From Solwaraspora sp. WMMD792 (GTDB taxonomy: Bacteria; Actinomycetota; Actinomycetes; Mycobacteriales; Micromonosporaceae), in contig NZ_JARUBH010000009.1 of assembly GCF_029626105.1 (NCBI RefSeq), positions 5,332,001 through 5,396,000 of the forward strand: DNA of 64,000 nucleotides, in the 5' to 3' direction. Below are positions 8,410-18,218 of the stretch, piece by piece; the stretch's first letter is position 1; each line of letters opens with the position of its first letter. The notes under the pieces are model-generated. The model was not told where the DNA came from, did not search any database, and worked only from the letters and a program-made list of their open reading frames with translations. The position numbers and the translations under genes are program-made.

Positions 8410-9639
8410 GTGCGCGTCCTGTTCACCAGCCCGCCCGGAGTCGGGCATCTCTTCCCTACCGTGCCGCTGGCCTGGGCGTTACGGGCGGCCGGCCACGACG
8501 TCCTGGTCGGCACCGCAGCAGAAGGACTGGCCGGCGCGGCCCGGGCCGGCCTGCCGGCGGTGGACGTCGCCCCCGGCGCCCCGATCGCCGCCGTGTTCGG
8601 CACCGGCACCGGCACGACGGCCGAACTGGCCGCCCGGATGCGCGAGCGGGGCCGGCGGATCGCCGCCGCCGGCAGCCGTACCGACCCGTTGCTGCTGGAG
8701 ACCTTCGGGCGGGTCTCCGACCTGATGGCGGACGGCACGCTGACGCTGGCCCGCTGGTGGCGGCCGGACCTGGTGGTGCACTCCCGGCTGCATCCGGCCG
8801 GACTGATGGCCGCCCGCGCGCTGCGGGTGCCCGCCGTCGAGCACGGATTCAACCTGTTCCGCGAAGAGGCGCTGGCCGCCCGGTTCCTGCCGTACCTGGC
8901 AACGGCGTACGAGCGCAACGGCGTACCGCTGGAACTGCCCGACCGGGTGGTCCTGCACCTGGCACCGCCCGAGCTGATGATCGGCGACGGCGACGGATGG
9001 TCGATGCGGTACGTGCCGTACAACGCCGGCGGTGCGCTGCCGGACTGGCTGCGCCTGCCCACCGCGCGACCCCGGGTGCTGATCACCCTCGGCACCGTGG
9101 TGCCGGCGCTGGCCGGGTTGACCGGTCTGCGCCACACCATCGACGCCGCCGGGCAGACCGACGCGGACTTCGTGCTGGCCCTCGGCACAGACGCCGACGT
9201 GACCGCGCTCGGGCCGCTGCCCGGCAACGTCCGGCCCGCCGGCTGGCTGCCGCTGCACCAGGTGCTCGCCGGCTGCTCCGCCGTGGTGCACCACGGCGGC
9301 TCCGGGACGATGATGGGCGCGATCTGTTCCGGGGTACGGCAACTGGTCCTGCCGCACGGCGCCGACCAGTTCAGCAACGCCGACCTGGTCCGACGGCACC
9401 GGCTCGGCCTGGGCTGCGCACCCGAGGAGGTGACCCCGCAGTTGCTCGCCGAACTGCTGGCCGAGGACGGTCCGGCCAGCGGGGTGGCGGACGCGGCCGA
9501 GCTGATGTCGAGACTGCCGGCACCGGCCGAGATCGCCACCCGACTCGCACATCCGGGTGGAATCGACCGCCACGCCGACCAGCTTTCGGCGCTCGCCCCC
9601 GTTACCGGCGGCTCCGCCGCACACTGGACCGATGGGTGA
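8410..9639 (+). CDS. GT1-family (macrolide-type) glycosyltransferase
   Basis: 409 residues from the GTG at 8410 ([20 protein letters not shown], the classical N-terminus of GT-B glycosyltransferases acting on macrolides and aromatic polyketides). The C-terminal half holds the nucleotide-sugar motif region [20 protein letters not shown] followed by [22 protein letters not shown], with the diagnostic HHGGSGT loop and a DQ pair. It would transfer an activated (deoxy)sugar to a hydroxyl acceptor. No deoxysugar genes are nearby, so the donor is unknown. It is divergent from the methyltransferase across about 80 bp and overlaps the NUDIX gene start by eight bases. Confidence 0.85.
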   Translation: MRVLFTSPPGVGHLFPTVPLAWALRAAGHDVLVGTAAEGLAGAARAGLPAVDVAPGAPIAAVFGTGTGTTAELAARMRERGRRIAAAGSRTDPLLLETFGRVSDLMADGTLTLARWWRPDLVVHSRLHPAGLMAARALRVPAVEHGFNLFREEALAARFLPYLATAYERNGVPLELPDRVVLHLAPPELMIGDGDGWSMRYVPYNAGGALPDWLRLPTARPRVLITLGTVVPALAGLTGLRHTIDAAGQTDADFVLALGTDADVTALGPLPGNVRPAGWLPLHQVLAGCSAVVHHGGSGTMMGAICSGVRQLVLPHGADQFSNADLVRRHRLGLGCAPEEVTPQLLAELLAEDGPASGVADAAELMSRLPAPAEIATRLAHPGGIDRHADQLSALAPVTGGSAAHWTDG

Positions 9640-10108
9640 CGTCGCCGCGGTGCTACTGGTCGATCCGGCGGGTTCCGTCCTGCTGCAGCTACGGGACGGC
9701 AACGCGCCGAGCCATCCGCACGCCTGGTGCGTGCCGGGCGGGCACTGCGAGCCGGGGGAGACACCGGAGCAGGCGGCGCTGCGCGAACTCGCCGAGGAGA
9801 CCGGGTTACGGCCCGAGCACGGGTTGCGGTTGTTCTGCCGCCGGCAGCTGAACCCACAGCGTACGGCGCACTACTACTTCGGCTCCACCCGTGCCCGGCA
9901 GTGCGACGTCCGGCTCGGCGAGGGTGCCGCGATGGAGTTCCTGCGGCCGGACCAGATCAGCGACGGCCGGCCGTTCGCTCCCGGCTCGGCGAGCCTGCTC
10001 GCCGAGTTCCTCGCCTCGCCGCACTACGCCTGGCGGGTCACCGCCCCGTATGATCCGCTCCATGATCCGGGCCGGCGCCAGGTCCGCGCGCTCCACCACC
10101 AGGGCTGA
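9632..10108 (+). CDS. NUDIX hydrolase
   Basis: 158 residues. The NUDIX box GX5EX7REUXEEXGU is intact: [20 protein letters not shown] followed by TGL, so it should bind Mg and hydrolyse a nucleoside diphosphate-linked compound. The start at the ATG at 9632 lies inside the last codons of the glycosyltransferase, and the 3' end overlaps the Dam gene by 47 bp, giving a GT-NUDIX-Dam run of overlapping genes. The substrate is unknown; a housecleaning role or removal of an NDP-sugar are both possible. Confidence 0.85.
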   Translation: MGDVAAVLLVDPAGSVLLQLRDGNAPSHPHAWCVPGGHCEPGETPEQAALRELAEETGLRPEHGLRLFCRRQLNPQRTAHYYFGSTRARQCDVRLGEGAAMEFLRPDQISDGRPFAPGSASLLAEFLASPHYAWRVTAPYDPLHDPGRRQVRALHHQG

Positions 10109-10928
10109 CGGTAGGTCGTTCCTCAAGTGGGCGGGCGGGAAGACCCGGTACGCCGCCGCCCTCGTCGCCGCCGCGCCACCGTTCACCGGCAGCTACCGGG
10201 AGCCGTTCCTCGGCAGCGGAGCGGTCTTCTTCGAGCTGGCGCCGCAGCGGGCGGTGCTCAGTGACGCCAACCCGGAGCTGATCGTCTGTTTCCGGGAGGT
10301 CGCCCGCGACCCCGAAGCGGTGATGCGGCTACTGGACGAACAACCGAACACGCCGGAGCACTTCGCGGCGGTCCGCCGCCGCTCGCCGACGGACTGTTCC
10401 GATCTGGAACGCGCGGTCCGGGTGATCTACCTGAACAAGACAGCGTTCCGTGGGCTGTGGCGGGTCAACCGACGGGGCGAGTTCAACGCACCGTACGGCG
10501 CCTACGACCGGCCGTACTACAACCGGCGGGTGCTGCTGGAGGCCGCACACGCGCTGGCCGGCGCGGAGCTGCGGGTGGCCGACTTCGCCGAGCAACTCGA
10601 CGAGGCCACCGCCGGCGACTGGGTCTACCTGGACCCGCCGTACGTACCGCTCGGCGGGTGGGCGGACTTCCGGCGGTACACCTCGACACAGTTCGGGCCG
10701 GCCGATCACGTGCGGCTGCGGGACGCGATGGTACGGGCCAGCCGGCGCGGCGTCCGACTGACCCTGACCAACAGCGACACGCCGTTCGTACGGGAGCTGT
10801 TCGGCGCGGATTTCCTGATCGCCCGGATGGCGACCCGCCGGGACATCAACCTGCAGTCGGCGAAGCGGGGCAGCTGGGATCTGCTGGTCACCAACTACCA
10901 ACTGCCGAACGGCGAATCAGCCCGGTAG
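10062..10928 (+). CDS. dam: DNA adenine (N6) methyltransferase, Dam type
   Basis: About 288 residues from the ATG at 10062. Motif I is [11 protein letters not shown] near residue 20 followed by [15 protein letters not shown], and motif IV is [10 protein letters not shown] near residue 190, the DPPY catalytic loop; this order is that of alpha-group Dam/M.DpnM enzymes. Expected product is m6A, probably in a short palindrome. No restriction endonuclease gene is adjacent, so it looks like an orphan methyltransferase. The gene starts 47 bp before the NUDIX stop and its 3' end overlaps the convergent NmrA gene by 12 bp. It is outside the tRNA-bounded island. Confidence 0.88.
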   Translation: MIRAGARSARSTTRADGRSFLKWAGGKTRYAAALVAAAPPFTGSYREPFLGSGAVFFELAPQRAVLSDANPELIVCFREVARDPEAVMRLLDEQPNTPEHFAAVRRRSPTDCSDLERAVRVIYLNKTAFRGLWRVNRRGEFNAPYGAYDRPYYNRRVLLEAAHALAGAELRVADFAEQLDEATAGDWVYLDPPYVPLGGWADFRRYTSTQFGPADHVRLRDAMVRASRRGVRLTLTNSDTPFVRELFGADFLIARMATRRDINLQSAKRGSWDLLVTNYQLPNGESAR

Positions 10929-11831
10929 GCCGACCAGGGCGGCCCGGACAGCGTCGCCGAGCGACGTGGTGGGCCGGCCGATCAGTCGGGCGAGGTCGCC
11001 GCTGTCGGTGGTCAGATCGCCCCGGGAGATGCCGACGTCGGAGGCGGCCAGCATGCTGGCGAACGCCTCCGGCACCCCGGCGTCGGTCAGCGCCTTGGCG
11101 TACACGTCGGCCGGAAGATCCTGGTAGCCGATCTCCCGCCCGCTGTGCCGGCTGATCTCGGCGGCCAGCTCGGCCAGGGTGAAGGGTTCATCACCACCAA
11201 GCTCGTAGACGGTGCCGGCTGTTCCGGCGGTGTCAGCTGTTCCGGCGGTGTCGGCGCTGCCGGCGGGTGCTGGCGCGGTCAACACCGCGACGGCGGCGGC
11301 GGCGAAGTCGGCCCGGGTCGCGGCGGCGACCCGACCCGAGCCGGCAGCGCCCAGCACGCTGCCGGTGGCGAGCGCCTGCGGCAGCACCGAACCGGTGTAG
11401 TTCTCCAGGTACCAACCGTTGCGCAGCAGCACGAACGGCAGGCCGCTGTCCCGGATCATCTGTTCGGTGGCGAGGTGTTCGGCGGCCAACGGGACGCTGC
11501 TGGTGTCCGCGTTGAGGATGCTGGTGTATGCGATCAGGTCGACTCCGGCCGCCTTCGCCGCCGCCACAGCGTTGCGGTGCTGGTCGATCCGCCGGCCGAC
11601 CTCGCTGCCGCTGATCAGCAGCAGCTTGCGGGTACCGGCCAGGGCCGGCCCGAGGGTCTGCGGCTGGTCGTAGTCACCGTGCCGGACCTGTACGCCGCGC
11701 GCGGCGAGGTCGCCGGCCTTTTGCGGGTTCCGTACGACGGCGACGATCTGCGCCGGCGGCAGTCCGCTGTCCAGCAACTCGTCGACGACCAACCGGCCCA
11801 GCTGGCCGGCGGCACCGGTGACAGTGATCAT
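10917..11831 (-). CDS. NmrA/QorB-like NAD(P)H oxidoreductase
   Basis: 304 residues, ATG at 11831. The N-terminus MITVTGAAGQLGRLVVDELL is a TGAxGxxG Rossmann motif of atypical SDR/NmrA proteins; VVRNPQKAGDLAARGV and HGDYDQPQTL follow, as in the quinone oxidoreductase QorB (YtfG). Near the middle is LRNGWYLENYTGSVLPQALA, typical of this subfamily. A short degenerate repeat (DTAGTADTAGTAGT) sits before VYELGGDEPFTLAEL. It would reduce quinones or act as a redox sensor in the cytosol. It is divergent from an HxlR-type regulator, the same pairing as ytfG/ytfH (qorB/qorR), so redox or electrophile-induced control is likely. Confidence 0.85.
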   Translation of the reverse strand: MITVTGAAGQLGRLVVDELLDSGLPPAQIVAVVRNPQKAGDLAARGVQVRHGDYDQPQTLGPALAGTRKLLLISGSEVGRRIDQHRNAVAAAKAAGVDLIAYTSILNADTSSVPLAAEHLATEQMIRDSGLPFVLLRNGWYLENYTGSVLPQALATGSVLGAAGSGRVAAATRADFAAAAVAVLTAPAPAGSADTAGTADTAGTAGTVYELGGDEPFTLAELAAEISRHSGREIGYQDLPADVYAKALTDAGVPEAFASMLAASDVGISRGDLTTDSGDLARLIGRPTTSLGDAVRAALVGLPG

Positions 11832-11886
11832 GTCAGCTCCTACGTCCCTGCGGGGCGGCCCCACGATCGCCCTCACCCACCAGCCT

Positions 11887-11925
11887 GCACTAACTTTTCG
11901 AAAGCGCAAGCGGATCAGTAAGTGC
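11887..11925. promoter_or_regulatory. Candidate operator for the HxlR regulator
   Basis: Between the divergent genes, GCACTAACT (11887-11895) and AGTAAGTGC (11917-11925) form an inverted repeat with one mismatch. The half-site centres are 30 bp apart, about three helical turns. The position fits autoregulation and repression of the NmrA gene. This is read from symmetry only. Confidence 0.45.
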
Positions 11926-11966
11926 TGTGGCCCATTCGACACATCACTGGGAGATACCCTGGAAAC

Positions 11967-12392
11967 ATGGCCAGCCGGTCCGCGCCCGCGCCGCACAGCG
12001 AATCCTGCCCGCCGACCGACGACCCGACGGCCGCCCTGGTGACCGACGTCTTCGCCCGCGACTGCCCGTCACGAGCCACCCTAGACCACATAACCGGCAA
12101 ATGGGGCACACTAGCGTTGGCTGCTCTGTTCGCCGGCAACTACCGGTTCAACGCGCTGCGCCGCCGGGTCGACGGCATCAGCGAGAAGATGCTGGCTCAG
12201 ACCCTGCAAGCGCTGGAACGCGACGGGATGGTCGTCCGGGACGTCCAGGCCACCATCCCGCCCCGCGTCGAGTACAGCCTCACCCCGCTCGGCCGCGCCG
12301 TCGCCGGCAAGCTGGTCGACCTGATCGAGCTGGTCGAACGCGAGATGCCGACGGTGCTCGCGGCCCGGGACAGCTTCGACCGGACCGCCTGA
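11967..12392 (+). CDS. HxlR-family winged-helix regulator
   Basis: 141 residues. A conserved N-terminal Cys (FARDCPSRATLDHITGKWG) and the HxlR core (YRFNALRRRVDGISEKMLAQ then TLQALERDGMV) give the DNA-binding winged helix; RVEYSLTPLG is the wing. Members with a Cys just before this core respond to electrophiles, aldehydes or quinones. Divergent from the NmrA oxidoreductase, which is its likely target; see the inverted repeat between them. Confidence 0.9.
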   Translation: MASRSAPAPHSESCPPTDDPTAALVTDVFARDCPSRATLDHITGKWGTLALAALFAGNYRFNALRRRVDGISEKMLAQTLQALERDGMVVRDVQATIPPRVEYSLTPLGRAVAGKLVDLIELVEREMPTVLAARDSFDRTA

Positions 12393-12455
12393 CCACGGGT
12401 GCCCCACCCACAGCGGATACCACCGGCAGCCGAACGGCAGGCACCCGGCCGGGCG

Positions 12456-13220
12456 TCACTGCAGCAGGCTGCCCACCGGCGAGAGCAACGCCCAGCCCAG
12501 GAAGGCGGTGTGCCGGTCCATCCGCAGCCGCTCACTCTCCAGCATGGTCGGGTTGTCCCGCATCGGCCACATCCGGGCCGCGTCCCGCCAGGCGATGTCC
12601 CGGGTGAACTCCACCAACCGGTTCTGGTACCAGTCGTCGACCTGCCCGTTGAGCCGATCGAGGCAGATCTGCCAGCTACTCAGGTAGCTGCGCCGCAGCT
12701 GCGGGATCCGGTCGAAGAAAATCTCATTGATGTAGAGGTAGTCGCGGTGCTGCTCGTCGTTGTCCGGGCCCGACCCGAGCTTGGCCCAGGTGCTCAGCAG
12801 GGCGAACGGTAGGTCGTAGTTGATGTGCGCGTTCACCCCGGCGGCGGCCGACGGCAACGACCGTACGCTCTCGTCGCGCAGCCGGCTGAACAGCACCTCC
12901 CAGGCCGCCGGGGTGTCGCCCCGGTTGCCCCAGCAGCGCAGCGCCGCGAAGTACCGCTCCGCGAACTCGATGTCCAGCAGGGTGAGGAAGGCAGGGTCGG
13001 CGAACTCACCGGCCTGCAGCCGCTCGTCGATGGTGCTGGTGATCACCCAGTAGAGATGGTTGAAGTCGGCCACCGGATTGTCGCTGTCACTCGGCGTGGC
13101 TGCCTCGAGCAGCTTCTGCAGCGCCGCCAAATCCTCGACCACGCCGGCGACGTCGGTCGGCCGGTGATCGAGGACCTCCATGATCTGGTCGTGCACGTGA
13201 CCCCAGCGGAGTTCTGGCAT
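12456..13220 (-). CDS. DUF5995 family protein
   Basis: 254 residues starting at the ATG at 13220, with GGAGGTG six to ten bases upstream. The sequence is helical and rich in aromatic and charged residues: DFNHLYWVITSTIDERLQAG, then FAERYFAALRCWGNRGDTPA, AHINYDLPFALLSTWAKLG and DRHTAFLGWALLSPVG. These match the DUF5995 family as I remember it, in which conserved His and Asp residues suggest metal binding. No signal peptide and no known reaction. It stands alone, convergent with the HxlR gene. Confidence 0.7.
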   Translation of the reverse strand: MPELRWGHVHDQIMEVLDHRPTDVAGVVEDLAALQKLLEAATPSDSDNPVADFNHLYWVITSTIDERLQAGEFADPAFLTLLDIEFAERYFAALRCWGNRGDTPAAWEVLFSRLRDESVRSLPSAAAGVNAHINYDLPFALLSTWAKLGSGPDNDEQHRDYLYINEIFFDRIPQLRRSYLSSWQICLDRLNGQVDDWYQNRLVEFTRDIAWRDAARMWPMRDNPTMLESERLRMDRHTAFLGWALLSPVGSLLQ

Positions 13221-13456
13221 CGGACACCTCCAGTCTGCAGTGCTCCCTCGCCCCGGGCGGGCGGTCGTCACCGAAACGGTCGGTCCCTACAGTGGCAGCC
13301 GCTGCCAACCCGCAGGTATCGGCGCAACGACGGGTGTCTCACTGGCCGATCCCGCCGCCCCGGTGTGCGGTTTTCCGGCCGAGACGTCAACCGGCCGGGG
13401 TGGACCGGCCGGTCGGCGGCCGCTACGCACCGGACTGGCAGGTTCACAGTCGGGTA

Positions 13457-16400
13457 TCAGGCACGCGGCTGGTTACGCATGAACACCCGAGTCGCCTCCA
13501 CTCGCGTCCTGACCTGCAGCTTGTTGAGAATGTTCGACACGTGCACACCGACCGTACGTTCGCTGATGAACAGCGCCTCGGCCGTCGCCCGGTTGGTCCG
13601 TCCTTCCGCGACCAACTCCAGCACCTGACGCTCCCGGTCGGTGAGCACCGCGAGCTCGTCCGGACCGCCCGGGGCGAGCACCTGGCCGGCCCGCTCGACC
13701 ATCGAGGTCCGCTTCGCGCGGTCGTTGACCAACGCCCGGGCCACCCGTTCGCCGACGGTGGGCGGGCTGGTCAGACCGGCCCGCAGGGTGACCCGCTCCT
13801 GGCTGTCCACCTCGGGCATCGGTTCCGACTCACCCGCGCCCAACGCCACCCGGGCGCGGGAGGCCAGGGCCTTGATCTCCTGGGTGAACGGGCGGGCGCC
13901 GAGCCGCCGGGCGGTCCGGTACGCCGCCTGCAGCGCCCGGGTCGCGTCCGCGTTACGGGTACGGATCGCGTACAGCGCCTCGGCCTGGCGCAACCGGGCG
14001 TACGCCGCCGGATACGGATGGCACCGCCGCTCCCAGACCTCGGCGGCCCGCGACCAGAGCACCGGGTCCGACCGGCCGTCGATCCGGCTGATCTCCGCGG
14101 CGCAGAGCTCCCGGTAACCGATCACCGCGTCGCGTACCGGTGCCGCAGTCTCCGTGTTGCTGCTGCGTTCCATCCGGCCGACCACCTTGACCAGGCGCTG
14201 CACCGCCTGCGGGTCGGTCGGTGTCCCGCTGGACCTGGCCTCCGCCTCGGCCCGCAGCCCGTGCCAGACCAGCGGCGCCTGCAACCAGACGTCACCCGAG
14301 TGCCGCTCGGCCAGGTCGATGCCCTGCTGTACCGCCTCCCGCGCCTCGGCATGCCGGCCACGCCACATGGCCAGCCCGGCGCGCAACGTCAGCAACGGCA
14401 GCATGTGCCGCATCCCACCGCCAGCGGCCAGCAGGGTCTCGATCGCCTCCAGGTCGGACTCCGCACCATCGAGGTGGCCGAAACCCACATGAATCCGGCA
14501 GCGGGCCAGCAGCAGCTCGACCGCGTCCGCCCCGGACGGCCGGTGCCGCAGCGCGGCCGTGATCACCTCCTCGGCCTCGCTCCACCGGCCGAGCCGGAAC
14601 AGCCCGTTGGCGGCGGCGGAGAGCAGCCGGGTGCCGTAGGTGCGGGCCAGCCCGACCCGCTCGGCCCGTTCCGCGCCGTGGCGGGCGACCGCGACCCCCT
14701 CCTCCAACTCGTTGAGGTGTCCACTGAGCAGCTCGGCGAGCTGCAGGTCGGCGACGGCGACGTCCGCCGGGCCGCCGGTCAGTTCGGCGGTACGCCGCGC
14801 CTGCCGGACCGCTTCCTTGCCCGCCGCCGGGTCGTTGAGGTACGCCTGGCTGTAGCCGAGGGTCACCCCGGCCAGCACCATCGCCGAGGCACAGTCGGGC
14901 ACCCCGGCAGCCAGGTCCAGTGCCTCCTGGGCCCGCCGGCCGGCGTCGGCGTACCGGCAGAGTTGCAGCAGCAGATCGGCGGAGTGCGCGGCGGCGGCGA
15001 CCCGCTCGCCGGCGGCGGCGTCGGCCGCAGCCAGCGTCCGGTCGTACTCGCGCTCCGCCTCGGCCAGCTGACCGACCGCCGTCAGGTACCGCGCCCGCAG
15101 GGTGTACAGCCAGGACGGCGGCGGACCGAACAGGTTGGTGGCCAACTGCTCCAGCAGGGCCAGCGCGCGCTCGTGCTCGCCGCTGCGGTGCGCCGCCTCC
15201 GCCGCGCGTCGGCCCAGCATGGTCGCGTCGAATTCGACCAGCCAGGCCGGCGGGACCTGGTTGGCCAGGTCGACCGCGCTGGCCCAGTGCTCGAACGCCT
15301 CGGCGAAGCCGTACAGTCGCTCCGCCTCCTCGGCGGCGGCGACCACGGCCGGCAACGCCCGGGTGGTCTCGCCCGCCTCCCGCCAGTGGTACGCCAACCG
15401 GGCGTGCTGCAGGTCACCGGTGGGGCCGGCGACGAGTGCCTCGGCGTACCGCCGGTGCCACCGGACCCGCTCCCCCGGCAGCAGCCGCGGCTCCAGGACC
15501 TCGCGGATCAGCGGATAACGGAACCGGTACCCGTCCGGCTCGGACAGCAGCACCCGTTGGCCGACCGCCTCGCGTACCGCCTGCAGCAGCCGGTCCTCGC
15601 CGAGCTCGGCGACCCGGGCCAACAGGTCGTGGGCTACCGGCTCCACGCCGGCGGCGACCGCGTGTGACACGAGCTGGGCATCGGCCGGCAAGGCGTCGAC
15701 GTGGGCCAGGGTGATCTCGCGCAGGGTCTCCGACAGGCCGTCCCGGCCGTCCCTGGCGTCCCGGGCCAGCTCCTCGGCGAGGAACGGCACCCCACCGCTG
15801 CGCCGCCACACCGACTCGGCCAGGTCGGGCTCCGGGTCGCCGCCGAGCAGCTCCGCGACGAGTTGGGCGGTTTCCGTCCGGTCCAGCGGCTCCAGCTCCA
15901 ACACGTGGACCGCGCCGGAACGCGACCGGGACCGGCGCAACTCCAGCAGCATGCGGCGGATCGGATCGTCGCCCCGCAGCGTCTCGGTCCGTGCCGCGCC
16001 GAGCAGCAGCAGCCGGACGTCACCCAGCCCGGCGAGGAGGTACAGCAGCAGATGCCGGGTGGTCAGGTCGGCCCACTGCAGATCGTCCATGACCAGCACC
16101 AGAGTCCGTCCGGCGGCAACCGCGCCGAGTCCACGGGTGAGCCGTTCCAGCAGGTCACCGGCTCCGTCGGGATGCCGGGCCTCGCCGTCCAGCACCGAGA
16201 TCAACTCGTTGGCCGCAGCGCCGGACAGGATGCCGGCCCGGCCGGCCGCCGGCTGATAGCGCCGCAGAGCCTGCCGAAGTGGGTGCAGCGGTGATGAGTC
16301 CCCAATGTCCAGACATGCCCCGGACAGCACCAGGGCACCGGCAGTACGTAGCCGGTCGCTGGCCGCGCTCAGCAGCCGCGACTTACCGATGCCGCTCTCG

Positions 16401-16558
16401 CCCATGACGAAGACCGCGGCCGTGTTCCCCCGCTCGACCCTACGTAGCGACTCGTGCAACACCTGCAGCTGAGCCTGCCGCCCGACGAAGGGAACCTCGT
16501 CGGAGCTGGGGGCCAGCGACCTGCCATCGCGTGACTGTGTCAATCCGATCACCGACAT
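13457..16558 (-). CDS. LAL-type LuxR-family ATPase transcriptional regulator
   Basis: 1033 residues. The N-terminal AAA/STAND ATPase has Walker A ([13 protein letters not shown], near residue 55) and Walker B ([13 protein letters not shown], near residue 150); the middle is a long Ala/Leu-rich TPR-like region; the C-terminus is a LuxR/GerE helix-turn-helix ([20 protein letters not shown] and [17 protein letters not shown], last 65 residues). Length and order are those of LAL (MalT-like) activators, often pathway-specific regulators of secondary metabolism. It is divergent from the cyclase gene at 16719 across 160 bp, so it could control it; the target is not shown by sequence. Confidence 0.92.
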   Translation of the reverse strand: MSVIGLTQSRDGRSLAPSSDEVPFVGRQAQLQVLHESLRRVERGNTAAVFVMGESGIGKSRLLSAASDRLRTAGALVLSGACLDIGDSSPLHPLRQALRRYQPAAGRAGILSGAAANELISVLDGEARHPDGAGDLLERLTRGLGAVAAGRTLVLVMDDLQWADLTTRHLLLYLLAGLGDVRLLLLGAARTETLRGDDPIRRMLLELRRSRSRSGAVHVLELEPLDRTETAQLVAELLGGDPEPDLAESVWRRSGGVPFLAEELARDARDGRDGLSETLREITLAHVDALPADAQLVSHAVAAGVEPVAHDLLARVAELGEDRLLQAVREAVGQRVLLSEPDGYRFRYPLIREVLEPRLLPGERVRWHRRYAEALVAGPTGDLQHARLAYHWREAGETTRALPAVVAAAEEAERLYGFAEAFEHWASAVDLANQVPPAWLVEFDATMLGRRAAEAAHRSGEHERALALLEQLATNLFGPPPSWLYTLRARYLTAVGQLAEAEREYDRTLAAADAAAGERVAAAAHSADLLLQLCRYADAGRRAQEALDLAAGVPDCASAMVLAGVTLGYSQAYLNDPAAGKEAVRQARRTAELTGGPADVAVADLQLAELLSGHLNELEEGVAVARHGAERAERVGLARTYGTRLLSAAANGLFRLGRWSEAEEVITAALRHRPSGADAVELLLARCRIHVGFGHLDGAESDLEAIETLLAAGGGMRHMLPLLTLRAGLAMWRGRHAEAREAVQQGIDLAERHSGDVWLQAPLVWHGLRAEAEARSSGTPTDPQAVQRLVKVVGRMERSSNTETAAPVRDAVIGYRELCAAEISRIDGRSDPVLWSRAAEVWERRCHPYPAAYARLRQAEALYAIRTRNADATRALQAAYRTARRLGARPFTQEIKALASRARVALGAGESEPMPEVDSQERVTLRAGLTSPPTVGERVARALVNDRAKRTSMVERAGQVLAPGGPDELAVLTDRERQVLELVAEGRTNRATAEALFISERTVGVHVSNILNKLQVRTRVEATRVFMRNQPRA

Positions 16559-16718
16559 AAAGGGTGGGAGTATCTGACATACGTCGTTCTACAGATCCTA
16601 GGGCTGCGCTGGGCTGCAAACGTTTCAGCCATCCGTCCCGTAGGTCGGTCCACACGGACCGGATCAGGTCCACCCGGGAGCGGACTGGAGCACCACCACC
16701 ACCGCGCAGGAGGCGATC

Positions 16719-18038
16719 ATGAGGACGCTCCGCCGCAACTACCGCCGCCCCACCGGCCCGACCCACGCAGCCGGCCCGATCTGCCGTACATCCGTAAGGT
16801 CGACCCACCGTTACTGTGCCAACTGCGGAGCGCGACGGAAACCGCCGTCTGGCTGGTCCGTTCCAGCCGCCCGGACCCGCCGCCGCACGGTCAGCGTGCT
16901 CTTCGTCGACATGGTCGGCTTCACCGCCCTGTCCAGTCGGCTTACTCCGGAGGAGGTCCGCGACGTGCAGCTGCGCTACTTCCACGCGGTGCGGACGGTG
17001 ATTCGACGGTGGGACGGAGTGGTGGAGAAGTACATCGGAGACGCGGTGATGGCGGTCTTCGGCATCGCCGGCAACGACGATGATCATGGCGATGGCGGCG
17101 CGTACCCGGCGGTGCGGGCCGCCCTCGAACTCGCCGACGCGGTCCGCCGTACCGACTTTCCCGACAGCGCGCGGGTACGGATCCGGGTCGGAGTGGCCAC
17201 CGGAGCGGCGGCCATCGACACCGCCGGTGCAGTCGACGGCGGCGTCGGATTCCTCACCGGCGACTTGATCAACATAGCCGCTCGGCTGCAGGCACATGCC
17301 GCCCCAGGCGATGTCGCCGTGACCGCGGAAACCTACCGCGCCGCCGGCACGAGGCTCAGATTCCACCAGCAACCACCAATGTCGATCACCGGCCGGAGCG
17401 AGCCGGTACAGGTATGGCGGCCGGTGCCGGTTCGGCGGCCGCTGCGGGCAGCGGCCGCCGAACCGGCGGATCAGGTGGTACGCGGGACGCCCACCGACCC
17501 CCCGCGTACCGAACGGCCGATGTCGGCCGCTCCGGTCGTCACAGACTCAGACCCCGGTCACCGAGCGGATCCAGCTCCGGCTGGACGCCACCGAGGCGTA
17601 GTTCTGGTACGTCGACCCGTTGCCGGTCGAGCAGACACCCACCTGCTGCCCGTTGTAGAACTGCGGACCGCCGGAGTCGCCCCGCCAGGCCACGCCGTTC
17701 ACCCCGGTGCTGCGGATCGCCGGGCCGCCGTACGCGTCGGACGCGCCGTTCGTTGTGGTACGCACCGAGGCGACCTTCAGCTGCGCCGAGGCGTCACAGT
17801 TGCTGCAGGTCCGGCCCCAGCCGTAGATAGTGTTCGTCGAGCCGACCGGTGGGTTGCTGGACGCCAACGTGACGTAGCTGGTGGAGACCGCCGAGCTCAG
17901 GTAGAGCAGGCCGAGGTCGTACCGGCCGTACGTGGCGCTGACCGTGCTGGTCGCGCCGCCCGAGGAGCGGTAGACGCTGCCCACTCGCACCGACATCGAC
18001 CCACCGAGACAGTGCCGCGCGGTCAGCACCCACCGTGA
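16719..18038 (+). CDS. Class III nucleotide cyclase, probably truncated
   Basis: Start at the ATG at 16719 after AGGAGG. A short Cys-containing N-terminus (YCANCGARRK, a zinc-ribbon half) precedes a class III cyclase domain: VSVLFVDMVGFTALSSRLTP (metal-binding Asp), DGVVEKYIGDAVMAVFG (second Asp) and FLTGDLINIAARLQAHAAPG. Residues to about 245 are convincing. After that the frame stays open for about 160 codons but runs antisense through the S1 protease gene and loses any domain character, so the real end is uncertain. Related actinomycete proteins continue into a large AAA/TPR module similar to that of the LuxR regulator next door; here that module is missing, which suggests a 3' deletion. 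Confidence 0.7.
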   Translation: MRTLRRNYRRPTGPTHAAGPICRTSVRSTHRYCANCGARRKPPSGWSVPAARTRRRTVSVLFVDMVGFTALSSRLTPEEVRDVQLRYFHAVRTVIRRWDGVVEKYIGDAVMAVFGIAGNDDDHGDGGAYPAVRAALELADAVRRTDFPDSARVRIRVGVATGAAAIDTAGAVDGGVGFLTGDLINIAARLQAHAAPGDVAVTAETYRAAGTRLRFHQQPPMSITGRSEPVQVWRPVPVRRPLRAAAAEPADQVVRGTPTDPPRTERPMSAAPVVTDSDPGHRADPAPAGRHRGVVLVRRPVAGRADTHLLPVVELRTAGVAPPGHAVHPGAADRRAAVRVGRAVRCGTHRGDLQLRRGVTVAAGPAPAVDSVRRADRWVAGRQRDVAGGDRRAQVEQAEVVPAVRGADRAGRAARGAVDAAHSHRHRPTETVPRGQHPP

Positions 18039-18218
18039 GGCGATGATCGAGCCGGAACAGGCGAACGAGCCGTTCTGGAAGACGGCGGCCGCCCACGGTG
18101 CCGAGGAAACCGTGCCGCCGCCGATGATCTGTTGTGGTGCCGCAGCCGCGGCGGACGGGGCCACGAACGCGCCGACCAGTGCGGTCGCGGCGATGGCCAG
18201 GGTGAGTCGGATACGCAA
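17547..18218 (-). CDS. Secreted S1-family serine protease
   Basis: 223 residues. The start is a TTG at 18216-18218 with AAGGAG six bases upstream; no ATG/GTG fits as well. Signal peptide: LRIRLTLAIAATALVGAFVA then an Ala cleavage region. The chymotrypsin fold triad is complete: TARHC (His), YGRYDLGLL (Asp) and GDSGGP (Ser). The residue six positions before the catalytic Ser (trypsin Asp189 position, in VAWRGDS) is Val rather than Asp, so trypsin-like Arg/Lys specificity is not expected. Cys pairs ACSGS/ARHC and CSNC suggest disulphides. It is convergent with, and antisense to, the open 3' tail of the cyclase. Confidence 0.85.
   Translation of the reverse strand: MRIRLTLAIAATALVGAFVAPSAAAAAPQQIIGGGTVSSAPWAAAVFQNGSFACSGSIIASRWVLTARHCLGGSMSVRVGSVYRSSGGATSTVSATYGRYDLGLLYLSSAVSTSYVTLASSNPPVGSTNTIYGWGRTCSNCDASAQLKVASVRTTTNGASDAYGGPAIRSTGVNGVAWRGDSGGPQFYNGQQVGVCSTGNGSTYQNYASVASSRSWIRSVTGV

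Noticed and set aside
13292-15667. Long plus-strand frame opposite the LuxR-family gene
   Set aside because: Shadow frame; Gln/Arg/Pro-rich with no domain, while the minus strand has a complete ATPase and HTH.
17450-18038. 3' third of the cyclase frame as a functional domain
   Set aside because: It is antisense to a convincing protease gene and has only composition-driven openness; kept within the cyclase entry with a warning.
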